Source: Streptomyces canus 299MFChir4.1
GTDB taxonomy: Bacteria > Actinomycetota > Actinomycetes > Streptomycetales > Streptomycetaceae
DNA: 64,000 nt
Direction of reading: 5' to 3'
NCBI RefSeq assembly: GCF_000383615.1
Contig: NZ_KB911601.1
Coordinates: forward strand, 62,001 to 126,000
Below, piece after piece: positions 33,726-42,928 of this stretch. The notes below the pieces were generated by a model. It was not told the origin of the DNA. It saw nothing but the letters and a program-made list of their open reading frames with translations, and did not search any database. The position numbers and the translations under genes were made by a program. Position 1 is the stretch's first letter; every line of letters begins with the position of its first letter.

Positions 33726-34586
33726 CTACGCCCTGTTAAGAGAAACATTGACGGCTGATACGCGAAGAAAATCGAGCTGTTCCGCCGCCTTCGTTGCCGC
33801 TGCTGCGGTATAGATGACGATTTTGAGGTCAGATCCGGGGAGCGTGAGGACATCGCAGTCGAGAGTGATGTCCCCGACGAGGGGATGGCTGACGGTTTTA
33901 CGATCGTGCAGGTGGTGCCCGACAAAACCTTCGGCCCACAACTGAGCGAAACGTCGGCTGCGCGTCCGGCATTCATCAATCATCTGATTCAGGCCCGGGT
34001 CATCGGAGAAATTTCCCTGTGCGGTGCGCAAGTCTGCGACAAGGGCGGTTTCAATGGCCTCCTGGCCGCGCTCCGAACGTATAGGCCAACGCTTGTGTTC
34101 AGGATCGGGCAGGAACGTTTCCAGAACGAAATTGCGTCGGCTTCTTGGAATGAGCGCGGGATCGCCGACGAGCGAGACCCAGAGCGACGTCCAGGTGATG
34201 AGAGTCCAGTCCGCGGCGAAAACCGCGACAGGTTGCTCTCTCAGGCCGGCGATCAGGCGTTGCACGCTGGGAGGGATGTGTGTCGAGATCCGAGCTGAGG
34301 ACGGCGACGGCAGATGTGCGAGCCGGTAGAGGTGATCACGTTCGGCTTCGTCCAGTTGAAGGGCGCGGGCCAAAGCGTCCACGATTTGGCCCGACGGTCG
34401 AGTTGCCCGGCCCTGCTCGAGTCGCATCAGGTAATCCACGGAGATTCCTGCAAGCGCAGCCAGCTCCTCGCGTCGCAGTCCCAAGACGCGGCGCTTACCA
34501 ACCTGCGGAAGTCCTGCGTCTGATGGCGAAAGCCGGCTGCGCCATCGTCGGATGGCGGCGCCCAATCGATTTCCCTCATCGCTCAC
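33726..34586 (-). CDS. Helix-turn-helix (XRE/MmyB-like) transcriptional regulator
   Basis: About 286 residues. The HTH is near residues 8-75 (VLGLRREELAALAGISVDYLMRLEQ). The C-terminal MmyB-like ligand domain has VFAADWTLITWTSLWVSLVG, the FSDDPGLNQMIDE helix and HPLVGDITLDCDVLTLPGSDLKIVIYTA. MmyB-like domains bind small hydrophobic ligands. The GTG at 34586 starts at the family N-terminus; a longer frame to 34661 is less likely. It is divergent from an SDR gene, an arrangement common in Streptomyces, and probably represses it. Confidence 0.85.
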   Translation of the reverse strand: MSDEGNRLGAAIRRWRSRLSPSDAGLPQVGKRRVLGLRREELAALAGISVDYLMRLEQGRATRPSGQIVDALARALQLDEAERDHLYRLAHLPSPSSARISTHIPPSVQRLIAGLREQPVAVFAADWTLITWTSLWVSLVGDPALIPRSRRNFVLETFLPDPEHKRWPIRSERGQEAIETALVADLRTAQGNFSDDPGLNQMIDECRTRSRRFAQLWAEGFVGHHLHDRKTVSHPLVGDITLDCDVLTLPGSDLKIVIYTAAAATKAAEQLDFLRVSAVNVSLNRA

Positions 34587-34766
34587 GTACCCCAGTATGA
34601 GCGCACTGCGCTTGAAGAGGGTGGTACGGCGAGTCCTATGGACACACAGGGCTTTGGTCAACGTCGGCCCTCAAGCCAAGATGAGAGCACCTAGGGCGAG
34701 CAGATGCCCGGCAGGACGAACGCCGGGGCCGCTGCCCTTTGAACCCCTACCGAGAGGAAGAAACTG

Positions 34767-35540
34767 ATGCCCGCCAACGTTTCCGGCCTTCTGGACGGCA
34801 AGTCCACTCTCATCATCGGCGCCAGCCAGGGAATCGGCGCGGCCGCCGCCCGCCATTTCGCTACTCAGGGCGCCCGCCTCGTCATCGGTGCGCGAAGCCT
34901 CGAGACGCTTGAGAAACTGCGCGACGAACTGCGCGCCCAAGGCTCTGAGGTGGAAGCCGTTCGTGTGGACGTCACCGACCGCGCCAGCATCGACGCCGCT
35001 GTTCAAAGGGCCGTCGATGCCTACGGTCGTCTGGACGCGGCGTTCAACAACGCCGGGATCGACGCCGTGGCACCGTTCCACGAGCACACCGAAGAAATGT
35101 ATGACCGTGTGATGGACATCGACCTCAAAGGCGTCTTCATGTCGATGCAAGCCGAGATCAAAGCGATGCTCGTCGCCGAGGGTGGCGCGATCGTCAACAC
35201 CAGCAGCGTCGGCGGTTTGATCGGCAATTACGGTCTGGCCCCCTACATCGCCGCGAAGCATGGTGTGATCGGCCTGACCAAATCCGCTGCTTTTGAATAC
35301 GGTCAGCGGAACCTGCGTGTCAACGTCGTGGCTCCTGGGTCCACCGCCACCGAGATGTTCTTGGGCGGCATGGAACACGCCCCTGCCGAGATCGTCGCGC
35401 GGTTCAACACCTTCAGCCCGATGCACCGGCTGGGCGAGCCGGTGGAGGTCGCCGCAGCGGCTGCCTGGCTCCTATCGGACCAGGCGAGTTTCGTCACCGG
35501 TGCCACCGTTCCCGTCGACGGTGGCTTCACCGCGGCCTGA
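34767..35540 (+). CDS. Short-chain dehydrogenase/reductase (classical)
   Basis: A 257-residue classical SDR: cofactor loop IIGASQGIGAAAAR, FNNAGIDAVAPF, Ser in VNTSSVGG and YIAAKHGVIG as YxxxK, ending GATVPVDGGFTAA. The ATG at 34767 follows GAGAGGAAG. It is divergent from the MmyB-like regulator at 33726, which is its likely repressor. The substrate is unknown. Confidence 0.9.
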   Translation: MPANVSGLLDGKSTLIIGASQGIGAAAARHFATQGARLVIGARSLETLEKLRDELRAQGSEVEAVRVDVTDRASIDAAVQRAVDAYGRLDAAFNNAGIDAVAPFHEHTEEMYDRVMDIDLKGVFMSMQAEIKAMLVAEGGAIVNTSSVGGLIGNYGLAPYIAAKHGVIGLTKSAAFEYGQRNLRVNVVAPGSTATEMFLGGMEHAPAEIVARFNTFSPMHRLGEPVEVAAAAAWLLSDQASFVTGATVPVDGGFTAA

Positions 35541-35700
35541 CTCACAACACGGCACCGGTTGGGCAGGGCGACGGGCAGCGCTTGGGACCAGCGGCGACGA
35601 ACTCGCCATCGGGATTACGGCGCAGGCTGTATTGCCAGTCTGCGTACCCAAGCGAGAATCCGGTTGCCTGAACTGCCAGTCCGTCCACAGACTCGCGATC

Positions 35701-36239
35701 ATGCTGTCTGACGCGCGTGCCCGAACCCTCGAACGCTTCCGGTGGATCGGCGGGCACGCCGACGTCTGGCAGATCTTCCGCGCCCCTGAGGCTCTAGCCT
35801 CGGTGGTCCGCGGTCTGGCGGAGCCGTCCGGGGCGACGGCGTCACGGCCGTCTGCGGCATCGAGTCGCGGGGATTCCTGCTCGGCGCGGCGGTGGCCGTC
35901 GAGCTCGGTGTTGGCATTGTCGCAGTACGCAAGGGGGAGGGGATCTTCCCGGGGAAGAAGGTCACCCGGCGCAGCGACCCCGACTACCGGGGCACTCGTC
36001 AGGAACTGCGTCTGCAGCGGGCGGCAGTGGGTCCCGGGGACCGGGTGCTACTGGTCGACGACTGGATTGAAACGGGCAGCCAGGCGTCGGCCGTGCGGTC
36101 GATGGTCGAGGAGTGTGGCGGTCAGTGGGCCGGCTGCTCCGTCGTGGTCGATCAGATGGCCCCGGCCGGGCGGGCGGATCTGGGTGTCCGGAGCATCATC
36201 ACCGCTGCCGAACTTCCGACTTGGGATGAGCCGTCCTGA
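35701..36239 (+). pseudogene. Adenine-phosphoribosyltransferase-like gene with a frameshift
   Basis: From an ATG at 35701 the frame reads LSDARARTLERFRWIGGHAD and reaches RGLAEPS. A one-base loss near 35826-35831 shifts it. The second frame continues VCGIESRGFLLGAAVAVELG, then GIVAVRKGEGIFPGKKV and the PRPP loop VLLVDDWIETGSQASAV, to a TGA at 36239. The combined product is a normal-length type I phosphoribosyltransferase of the Apt group, which makes AMP from adenine and PRPP. It is either a recent pseudogene or a sequencing error. Confidence 0.75.
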
Positions 36240-36261
36240 CTGGGCCGACTGTCCGCGCGGC

Positions 36262-36405
36262 GCATCCACTTCCACAACGTCATCGGATGGACGCCGAAGT
36301 CGGTGGCCACCTGCTCGACCGGCACGCCCGGGCGCGGTTCCTCGCGACCCGCACGACGTCCTCGCGGAACTCTTCCGGATAAGGCTTGGGCACAGCGACA
36401 TCCTT
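36262..36405 (-). pseudogene. IS3-type OrfA fragment
   Basis: The minus strand gives PKPYPEEFREDVVRVA in one frame and PGVPVEQVATDFGVHPMTLW followed by KWMRRAD in another. This is the helix-turn-helix of IS3 OrfA proteins, broken by a frameshift. Confidence 0.65.
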
Positions 36406-36773
36406 GCCACCCGCCCCACAGGGCAAGCCAGTTCAAGATGTCACCCGATCGTGCGGCAGACCAAAACGGCCCTGCCCAAGCCCCAGACCCTGGCCGAACA
36501 GCCAGAAGCACCCCCAGACCCATAGCGCGACAGCATTGCGCGGCTCCTTGATCGGCAGGCAGCGGACCGCGGCGCGCAGCACTCGTATCCGCTCCTGAAG
36601 CAGCCCCGCGGGTGCGAAGGTTCGCCATGAATGATCACAGTTGATGGGTCGCAGCGGTGCTGTCGAGGAATGCCCAGGCAGGGCAGCCGCCCGACGCGGT
36701 GCCCGCGCCCGCCGCAGTCCGCGAAAGTGGTCGGGCCGCGGCCGCACCTATCCGGTATTCGCCGGCAACAGGA
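36406..36773. other. 370-base stretch downstream of rhamnose isomerase, no gene recognised
   Basis: Only short open frames are seen, including a minus-strand one (36433-36747) reading LPIKEPRNAVALWVWGCFW, which I do not recognise. It is probably IS-associated debris. Confidence 0.4.
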
Positions 36774-37937
36774 CTACGCGCCCCAGCCGGCCTGGGTACC
36801 GCCGATACGGTCGGCGACAATCCGCTCGGAGTACCCGGACTCCGCGTACGCCCGCATCGGGTCCTCAGGCAGCCCGCGGGCAGCACGCCATGCCGCCAAC
36901 GCCGGACGCACATCCGTCTGGAACGCGTCCATCAGCACGCCGTTGGCCGCGAGCACGTCTCCGGCGCGTTGCGCCGCAGCAAGGGCATCACCGTCGATGA
37001 GCAGCGCGCGGGCCGTCATCTCCTGCACGTTGAGCACACTTCGGATCTGTCCCGGGATCTTGTCCTCGATGTTATGGCACTGGTCGAGCATGAACGCGAC
37101 GTCCGGGCTGCCGAATCCACCGCCGCGGATCACCTCGGCGAGGATGCGGAACAGCTGGAAAGGGTCGGCTGCGCCGACGATGAGGTCGTCGTCGGCATAG
37201 AAGCGGCTGTTGAAATCGAACGAGCCAAGCCTCCCCAGCCGCAGCAACTGCATCACGATGAACTCGATGTTCGTGCCGGGAGCATGGTGTCCGGTGTCCA
37301 GGCAGACCATCGCCTTCGAACCGAGCGCGCTCACCTGCGCGAAACTGGTGCCCCAGTCGGGCACGTCGGTGTGGTAGAACGCCGGCTCGAAGAACTTGTA
37401 CTCAAGCACGAGCCGCTGGTCGTCGCCGAGACGCGCGTAGATCTGCTGCAAGGAGTCGCTGAGGCGGTCCTGCCGGGCCCGCATGTCGTCCTGGCCCGGG
37501 TAATTGGTGCCGTCGGCGAGCCAGATCTTCAGATCGCGCGACCCGGTCTGGTGCATCACGTCGATGCACTCGAAGTGGTGGTCGATGGCCTTCTGACGAA
37601 TTCGATCGTCGCAGTGAGTGACACTGCCGAGCTTGTAGTCCTCGTCCTGGAAGGTGTTGGAGTTGATCGTGCCGAGCTTCACGCCTTCGCTCTCGGCGTG
37701 CGCCGCGAGCGCGGTGTAGTCGTCAACCGTGTCCCACGGGATGTGCAGCGCAACGGTCGGGGCGAGGCCGGTATGACGGTGCACCTGCGCGGCATCACTG
37801 ACCTTTTCGAAGGGGTCGCGCGGCACTCCCTTCTGGGCAAATACGCGAAAGCGGGTACCGGAGTTGCCGAACGCCCAGGAGGGCAGCTCGATGGCGAGCG
37901 CCGAGAGTCGGTCGGCGATCGGATCGAGAACATTCAT
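36774..37937 (-). CDS. rhaI: L-rhamnose isomerase (Pseudomonas-type)
   Basis: A 387-residue TIM-barrel isomerase that converts L-rhamnose to L-rhamnulose, with relaxed specificity in this subgroup. Metal-site residues appear in LVLEYKFFEPAFYHTDVPDW (Glu), VCLDTGHHAPGTNIE (Asp, His) and GSFDFNSRFYADDDL (Asp). The ATG at 37937 is preceded by TTGGAG. A LacI-type palindrome (37949-37962) lies just upstream. No rhamnulokinase or aldolase is within the window; the gene is followed by IS debris, so the rest of the operon may have been lost. Confidence 0.9.
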   Translation of the reverse strand: MNVLDPIADRLSALAIELPSWAFGNSGTRFRVFAQKGVPRDPFEKVSDAAQVHRHTGLAPTVALHIPWDTVDDYTALAAHAESEGVKLGTINSNTFQDEDYKLGSVTHCDDRIRQKAIDHHFECIDVMHQTGSRDLKIWLADGTNYPGQDDMRARQDRLSDSLQQIYARLGDDQRLVLEYKFFEPAFYHTDVPDWGTSFAQVSALGSKAMVCLDTGHHAPGTNIEFIVMQLLRLGRLGSFDFNSRFYADDDLIVGAADPFQLFRILAEVIRGGGFGSPDVAFMLDQCHNIEDKIPGQIRSVLNVQEMTARALLIDGDALAAAQRAGDVLAANGVLMDAFQTDVRPALAAWRAARGLPEDPMRAYAESGYSERIVADRIGGTQAGWGA

Positions 37938-37948
37938 GCATTTCTCCA

Positions 37949-37962
37949 ATGAATCGTTTCAT
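37949..37962. promoter_or_regulatory. LacI-type operator ATGAATCGTTTCAT before rhaI
   Basis: A 14-bp near-perfect palindrome with central CG, typical of LacI/GalR operators, positioned 12 bases upstream of the rhaI ATG. The same core recurs at 45762-45773 and 46099-46110. Confidence 0.65.
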
Positions 37963-38126
37963 TTGTGTTGCTGCATCGATGGGTCCGACATGGCGAAGGT
38001 GTGGTGGCTCACGCGATTCGAGTGCCGCGAACGGGCAACATCGCACACGGCCGTCACTTGGGTGAACAGATACTCGCGGTGCTGGCGCCCCGGACAACCG
38101 AAGTCATATCACCAGCGGAGCTGCAC

Positions 38127-39107
38127 TCACTCAGCACGCGGCACCGACCACGACGACTCGAGTCGATGCCAGAGGAGTTCGGTGGTCTCCAGAGTCCGCG
38201 CAGCGCTCTCCAGGCCGGACCGGTTGTCGGCGAGTCCTGACACGACGTCGTGGAAGTGCTGCAGGGCGGGGACGAAACCCATCACGGTCCAGGCGGAGTT
38301 CGCCGGCGCCGGCAAGGTGTAGTTGGGACGCCAGACCCGCGCCGGACCGTCGGCGGGACGATACGTGCAGGTATCGACGTTGTCGACCACCACGGAGTCA
38401 CCTCGCCCGTAGACCTCGACGAACTCACCCCGATGGGCAAAGGAGGCGGTCGTGCAGAAGTCGAACGAGCATGTCGCACCCGTTTCCGTGCGGGCGACGA
38501 GACTCACGCTGAGGCCGACGGTGGGCACGACATTCAGGACTGCGGAGATCTCATCGATCTCCCCCAGGAGGTACCGCGCCAGATCGATCATGTGCACCGG
38601 GTTGTCGATCAGGTAATGGCGAAGATCGGCGAGGTACTCGTCGATGCGGCCCATAGCGAACGTGAAATGCGCCAGGGAGGGGGAGCCGAAGTCCGCGGAG
38701 TCGATCATCTCCCGAGCTCGTTGATACGCCGGCGCGAACCGCTTCATGTACCCGACAACGACCTCGGTGCGCGCCTCGGCGGCAAGGGCCGCCAACTCCC
38801 GGATCTCGGACGCGGACTGCCCGCCCGGTTTCTCACAGAAGACCGGGATCCCAGCTTCGATGCATTGGGTGAGAATCGGCCGGTAGGCGGCCGGAGGGAC
38901 GGCGACCACCACCCCGTCGAGACCACCGGCCGCGAGCATGTCCGTGACCGACGTGAAGTGAGCTTCGGCGCCCCAGCGTCCGGCAGTGGATGCCGCACGC
39001 TCCGGCGTCCGGGCGCAGACCGCAGCGAGATCGAGACCGGCCTCAAGGATCGATGGATACAGGGCGTTGTTCGCGTGCCGGCCCGCGCCCACCACGCCGA
39101 CCCTCAC
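38127..39107 (-). CDS. Gfo/Idh/MocA-family NAD(P)-dependent oxidoreductase
   Basis: A 326-residue sugar/inositol-type dehydrogenase. The Rossmann loop is VGVVGAGRHANNALYP, the family signature is PVFCEKPGGQSASEIREL, and the substrate-domain His is in YLIDNPVHMIDLARYLL. The GTG at 39107 overlaps the stop of the solute-binding gene (GTGA), so the two are coupled. It likely oxidises a sugar or cyclitol; substrate unknown. About 190 bases separate it from rhaI. Confidence 0.85.
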   Translation of the reverse strand: MRVGVVGAGRHANNALYPSILEAGLDLAAVCARTPERAASTAGRWGAEAHFTSVTDMLAAGGLDGVVVAVPPAAYRPILTQCIEAGIPVFCEKPGGQSASEIRELAALAAEARTEVVVGYMKRFAPAYQRAREMIDSADFGSPSLAHFTFAMGRIDEYLADLRHYLIDNPVHMIDLARYLLGEIDEISAVLNVVPTVGLSVSLVARTETGATCSFDFCTTASFAHRGEFVEVYGRGDSVVVDNVDTCTYRPADGPARVWRPNYTLPAPANSAWTVMGFVPALQHFHDVVSGLADNRSGLESAARTLETTELLWHRLESSWSVPRAE

Positions 39108-40354
39108 GACGCACTCGTCCGATCCCCGCCCAGGAGCTGATCGATGCGGCTCGCGGTGTCGCTGAAGACATGCTCGAGGGCTTCCGGCTGCCTGTATGCC
39201 TCCACGATGGCCGACGACCACATGCTCGCGACATCGAGGTATTCCGGCATGGGTGTCGGCAGTATCCGGGCGGTCGTGTGCAGGATCTCCAGGCTGTTGT
39301 CATCGAAGCCGTTCCACTTCGAGGCCGCGGCACGGTACGCATCGTCATCCCATGTGCTCTGTCGCGTCGGGTTCATGTTGCCCTCCAGCGCCGCCCGCGC
39401 GAGGAAGGCCGGAGAACTGGCCCACTCGATGAACCTCCATGCGCCGGCCTTGTCGTGCGAGGCACTGTTCATCACGAGCGACCACGTCCACATGTTCGCC
39501 TCGCGTCCGCCACCGGGCCCCAGCGGCGGCCTGGTGTACGCGACCCTCCCGCGAACGGCCGATTCGGGTCCCTCGAAGAAGGCGACGTAGTGGTCGGAGT
39601 CGACGATCATGCCGTACTGCCCTGCCGCGAAGTCGCGGGCTACGTCGAGCCAATGCCCGTCGGGGAACCGCGTCGGCCCCGACACATGTGCCGCCTCCAG
39701 GAAGTCGCGGGTCGCCGCGAGCATCGCCGGACTGGCAAGTGCGCTGCGGCCCATGTCGTCGAAATCGGTCGCCCCGTAGGACCAGACCTGGGTCGCGTAG
39801 CCGGTGTACATCGTGTGCCAGGTGCCGGTGCCGCGCTGGGCGAATCCGCGGACGCCGGGCACGTTTTCCGCTATTCGCGCTGCCGCGGCGAAGTACTCCT
39901 CCCACGTCGACGGCGGCTCGCTGAGGCCGGCCTTCTCCAGCACGTCCGGCAGATACGCCAGGTTGTACGTCTCCCAGTTGACCGGGATCTCCAGCAGAGG
40001 ACCGGTACCGAGGGAGTCCCCCCGCCGTCCGGTCCAGCGGTTGGCGTTCAGCAGGGCGGGCAGGAAGTCGTCCGGCCGGTAGTCGTCGCTGCACGTGTCG
40101 AGGAACGCATCGAGTGGTTCGACGATGCCCTCGCCGGCGAGCTTCCACATCGAGACGGGTCCCGACACGAACACATCCGGCGCGGACTCTCCGCGAAGCC
40201 GGCTGCGCAGCGCGTCGAGGCTGTTCGTCACGTATTCCGTCTCGGGGATGATCTCGAGCTCGACGGTTTCGCCCGTGAGTTCCTGATACTCGTCGACGTG
40301 CCTCATGAGGCTCGCGACGTACGCGTCGTTGTCGGGGCCGATGAAACGGACCAT
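39104..40354 (-). CDS. Family 1 extracellular-type sugar-binding protein without signal peptide
   Basis: A 416-residue solute-binding protein of the carbohydrate ABC (family 1) fold: DVFVSGPVSMWKLAGEGIVEPLD, IPVNWETYNLAYLPDVLEKAG, FAAGQYGMIVDSDHY and WRFIEWASSPAFLARAA. The ATG at 40354 has AAGGAGA upstream. The product begins VRFIGPDNDAYVASLMRHVD, which is already the mature fold: no signal peptide, lipobox or Tat motif. It is followed and overlapped by an oxidoreductase rather than MalFG-type permeases. It appears to be cytosolic, or to need a signal not visible here. Confidence 0.8.
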   Translation of the reverse strand: MVRFIGPDNDAYVASLMRHVDEYQELTGETVELEIIPETEYVTNSLDALRSRLRGESAPDVFVSGPVSMWKLAGEGIVEPLDAFLDTCSDDYRPDDFLPALLNANRWTGRRGDSLGTGPLLEIPVNWETYNLAYLPDVLEKAGLSEPPSTWEEYFAAAARIAENVPGVRGFAQRGTGTWHTMYTGYATQVWSYGATDFDDMGRSALASPAMLAATRDFLEAAHVSGPTRFPDGHWLDVARDFAAGQYGMIVDSDHYVAFFEGPESAVRGRVAYTRPPLGPGGGREANMWTWSLVMNSASHDKAGAWRFIEWASSPAFLARAALEGNMNPTRQSTWDDDAYRAAASKWNGFDDNSLEILHTTARILPTPMPEYLDVASMWSSAIVEAYRQPEALEHVFSDTASRIDQLLGGDRTSAS

Positions 40355-40451
40355 TTTGTGCTGTCTCCTTGGGAATGCCTCGGCCTGCGTACCGAAGAGC
40401 GGCCGACCGGGCCGGGGAAAGAGGGAAGAGTTTCCGGGTACGTGACGGTCG

Positions 40452-42086
40452 TCAGACCGAGAACCGTCGGCGCGCACGTTCGTGGAGGACGGCGACGACC
40501 TCATAGAGCACGATCACGGTCACGGTCACGACGACCACGTCCGCCCAGAGCCGCGTGTAGTCGAAGGTCGTCGCGGCTGTCGTCATAGCCTCCGAGATAC
40601 CGTCCCCGGTGACGAGCCACTCGGCGACGACCGCGCCGAAAAGCGCCAGCGGGATGCTGATCCGGGCAGCGTTCAGGATTCCTGGAACCGATCCGGGCAC
40701 CCTGACGAACCGAAGGGTCGCCCAGCGGCCACCGCCGTAAACGCTGACGACATCGAGGGTGGATCGCGACCGTTCCTCCAGCGCCGTGACGATAACGATC
40801 ATCGCCGGGAAGAAGACCACCAGGAGCCCCGTGACGATGATGAACGCCGTTCCCCGGCCGCAGATGGCGACCAGCAGCGGGATGAAGGCGATCTGCGGAA
40901 CGCACTGCGAGGCCAGGAGCAGTGGAAGACCCAGACGCAGCAGGACGGGAAAACTCACGAGAATACATCCGGCGATGAACGCCGCAGCCATGCCGACGCC
41001 GAAGATCATGCCGCTGTCACGCATGGTGATCAGCCAGTCCGTGGCCAACGCACTGCGGTGGTCGGTGGCAGCCGGATTACCGAACAGGTAGTCCAGTACA
41101 TCGAGGGGGGATTTGAACACGAGGGGACTCACGCCCCCGAATTGGATGATCGCGACCCAGATCACGATGATCGCGACGGCAGGCGTGAGGAACTCGGCCA
41201 CACGCCCCAGCGCGCCGGCGCCGGGCACCGCCCCGAACGAGGTCTGGGACTCGACCGGATCCACGTGCAACCAGCGGCCTATCGCCGTGACCGCCCCGTA
41301 GAGGAGGCCGCCGATCACAGTGGCGACGATGGCGACGCCCCAGGTCTCTGTGGTCTGCAGCTTCTGCTGGCTGACCACGAGCACCACGCCCAGTCCGCTG
41401 TCGGCACCGCTGAACTCGGCCACCAGCGCTCCCAGGAACGCTCCCGGACCGGCGATGCGCATACCGGCCACGATGTTGGGAAGCGCTGACCGGAGTCCGA
41501 CCTTGCGGAGGATCTGCAACCGCCCGCCGCCCGCGCAATGGACGATGGCGGCGATGTCCGCCGGCGTGGCACGAAGACCCGCGATCACCCCGATGAGCAT
41601 CGGAAAGAAGGAGAAAAGGACCGCCATCGTGATCCTCGTGGGCTGGCCAGTGCCCCCGAGGCTCGAGATCAACGGGAGCAGCGCCGGCAGCGGCAGGCAG
41701 TAGATCGCCAGAGCGACACGCGAGACGGAGCGCTCAAGCAGCCCGGTCAGCGATCCGACCGCACCGAACACGAGGCTGATGGCAGCAGCGATGGCGAAGC
41801 CCTCAAGCGCCGTGACCAGGGTGGGAGCGGCATTGGAGAGATAGAAGGAGAGATTCCCGGTCAGGCTCTCGGCCACGCTCAGCGGCGTGGGCACCGAGCC
41901 AGAAGGAAGGAGACCGGAGAGCGCGACCAGCCACCAGAGCCCGACGGCGAACGCGAATCCCCCGAGTGTCCAGACCACACCCGGGACCTGGCGCTCTGCG
42001 CGCCCGGACCTGTTGGCGATACGCCGCCCCGATGGCGGATGCGAAGGAACAATCGGGGGCCCCTGAGTCATCTTTGTCGCAGTCAT
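40452..42086 (-). CDS. Fused two-domain ABC permease (NitT/TauT type)
   Basis: A 544-residue membrane protein containing two BPD_transp_1 permease units. Unit 1 covers about residues 40-270 (GGFAFAVGLWWLVALSGLLP; EAA-like loop IVHCAGGGRLQILRKVGLRSALPNI). Unit 2 covers about 295-535 (EFLTPAVAIIVIWVAIIQFG; EAA-like loop VVSVYGGGRWATLRFVRVPGS). The nitrate/taurine/thiamine-precursor importers usually use a homodimer of one unit; here both halves are in one chain. It starts one base after the ATPase stop. Confidence 0.88.
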   Translation of the reverse strand: MTATKMTQGPPIVPSHPPSGRRIANRSGRAERQVPGVVWTLGGFAFAVGLWWLVALSGLLPSGSVPTPLSVAESLTGNLSFYLSNAAPTLVTALEGFAIAAAISLVFGAVGSLTGLLERSVSRVALAIYCLPLPALLPLISSLGGTGQPTRITMAVLFSFFPMLIGVIAGLRATPADIAAIVHCAGGGRLQILRKVGLRSALPNIVAGMRIAGPGAFLGALVAEFSGADSGLGVVLVVSQQKLQTTETWGVAIVATVIGGLLYGAVTAIGRWLHVDPVESQTSFGAVPGAGALGRVAEFLTPAVAIIVIWVAIIQFGGVSPLVFKSPLDVLDYLFGNPAATDHRSALATDWLITMRDSGMIFGVGMAAAFIAGCILVSFPVLLRLGLPLLLASQCVPQIAFIPLLVAICGRGTAFIIVTGLLVVFFPAMIVIVTALEERSRSTLDVVSVYGGGRWATLRFVRVPGSVPGILNAARISIPLALFGAVVAEWLVTGDGISEAMTTAATTFDYTRLWADVVVVTVTVIVLYEVVAVLHERARRRFSV

Positions 42087-42087
42087 C

Positions 42088-42912
42088 TCAGGCGCTCCGC
42101 TCGACGGCCGGCTCGCCCGCGTCATCCTCGAAGAGCAGCTCACTCAGCTCATCGACGAGACGCTGGAACTCTGGGCTCCGCATCATCTCCGGCACACGGG
42201 GCCGCGGCAGGTCGATCTCGACCGTACGGAGGATGCGGCCGGGTCGCGGCGTCATCACCACGACCAGGTCCGAGAGGAAGATCGCTTCGGAGATCCCGTG
42301 TGTGACGAGCAGTGTGGTGGCAGGCCTCTGCGTCCAGATGCGCTGAAGTTCGAGGTTCATCCGCTGCCGGGTCATGTCATCGAGTGCGCCGAACGGTTCG
42401 TCGAGCAGCAAGACGTCCGGCTCGAAGGCGAGAGCTCTCGCGATCGAAACCCGCTGCCGCATACCACCGGACAACTGGTTCGGCCGCGCTTCCTCGAAGC
42501 CCCGCAGACCCACCAGCTCGACGACCTCCTGAATGGTCGCTTGATCGGGGCGTCTGCCCGCCACTTCGAGCGGAAGCCGGATGTTGTCCGTGACGGTGCG
42601 CCACGGCAGCAGCGCGGAGTCCTGGAACGCGACTCCCAGGCGACCGCTCTTGCGGGCGACCGACGGGCTCTGGCCATTGACCGACACGCTGCCGACGGTC
42701 GGGCGATCCAGGTCGGCGAGTAGGCGCAACACCGTCGACTTCCCGCACCCGGATCGACCGATCAGGCTCACGAATTGGTTTCGGTCCACCCTGAGACTCA
42801 CGCCGCCGAGGGCGTCAACACGCTGCCGCCTCGCCACGAAGGTCTTCGTGACTTCGTGCAGCTCGATTCCAGCGGGCGTCTCCGTAGTTGCTTGATCTGT
42901 TTGCGCAGGCAT
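42088..42912 (-). CDS. ABC transporter ATP-binding protein (NitT/TauT type)
   Basis: A 274-residue ATPase with Walker A GRSGCGKST, Q-loop AFQDSALLPW, signature LSGGMRQR, Walker B VLLLDEPFGALD and H-loop VTHGISEA. The ATG at 42912 follows GAGGGAG. It lies between the XRE-cupin gene and the fused permease and energises that importer. Confidence 0.92.
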   Translation of the reverse strand: MPAQTDQATTETPAGIELHEVTKTFVARRQRVDALGGVSLRVDRNQFVSLIGRSGCGKSTVLRLLADLDRPTVGSVSVNGQSPSVARKSGRLGVAFQDSALLPWRTVTDNIRLPLEVAGRRPDQATIQEVVELVGLRGFEEARPNQLSGGMRQRVSIARALAFEPDVLLLDEPFGALDDMTRQRMNLELQRIWTQRPATTLLVTHGISEAIFLSDLVVVMTPRPGRILRTVEIDLPRPRVPEMMRSPEFQRLVDELSELLFEDDAGEPAVERSA

Positions 42913-42928
42913 CCGGGCTCCCTCGCTC

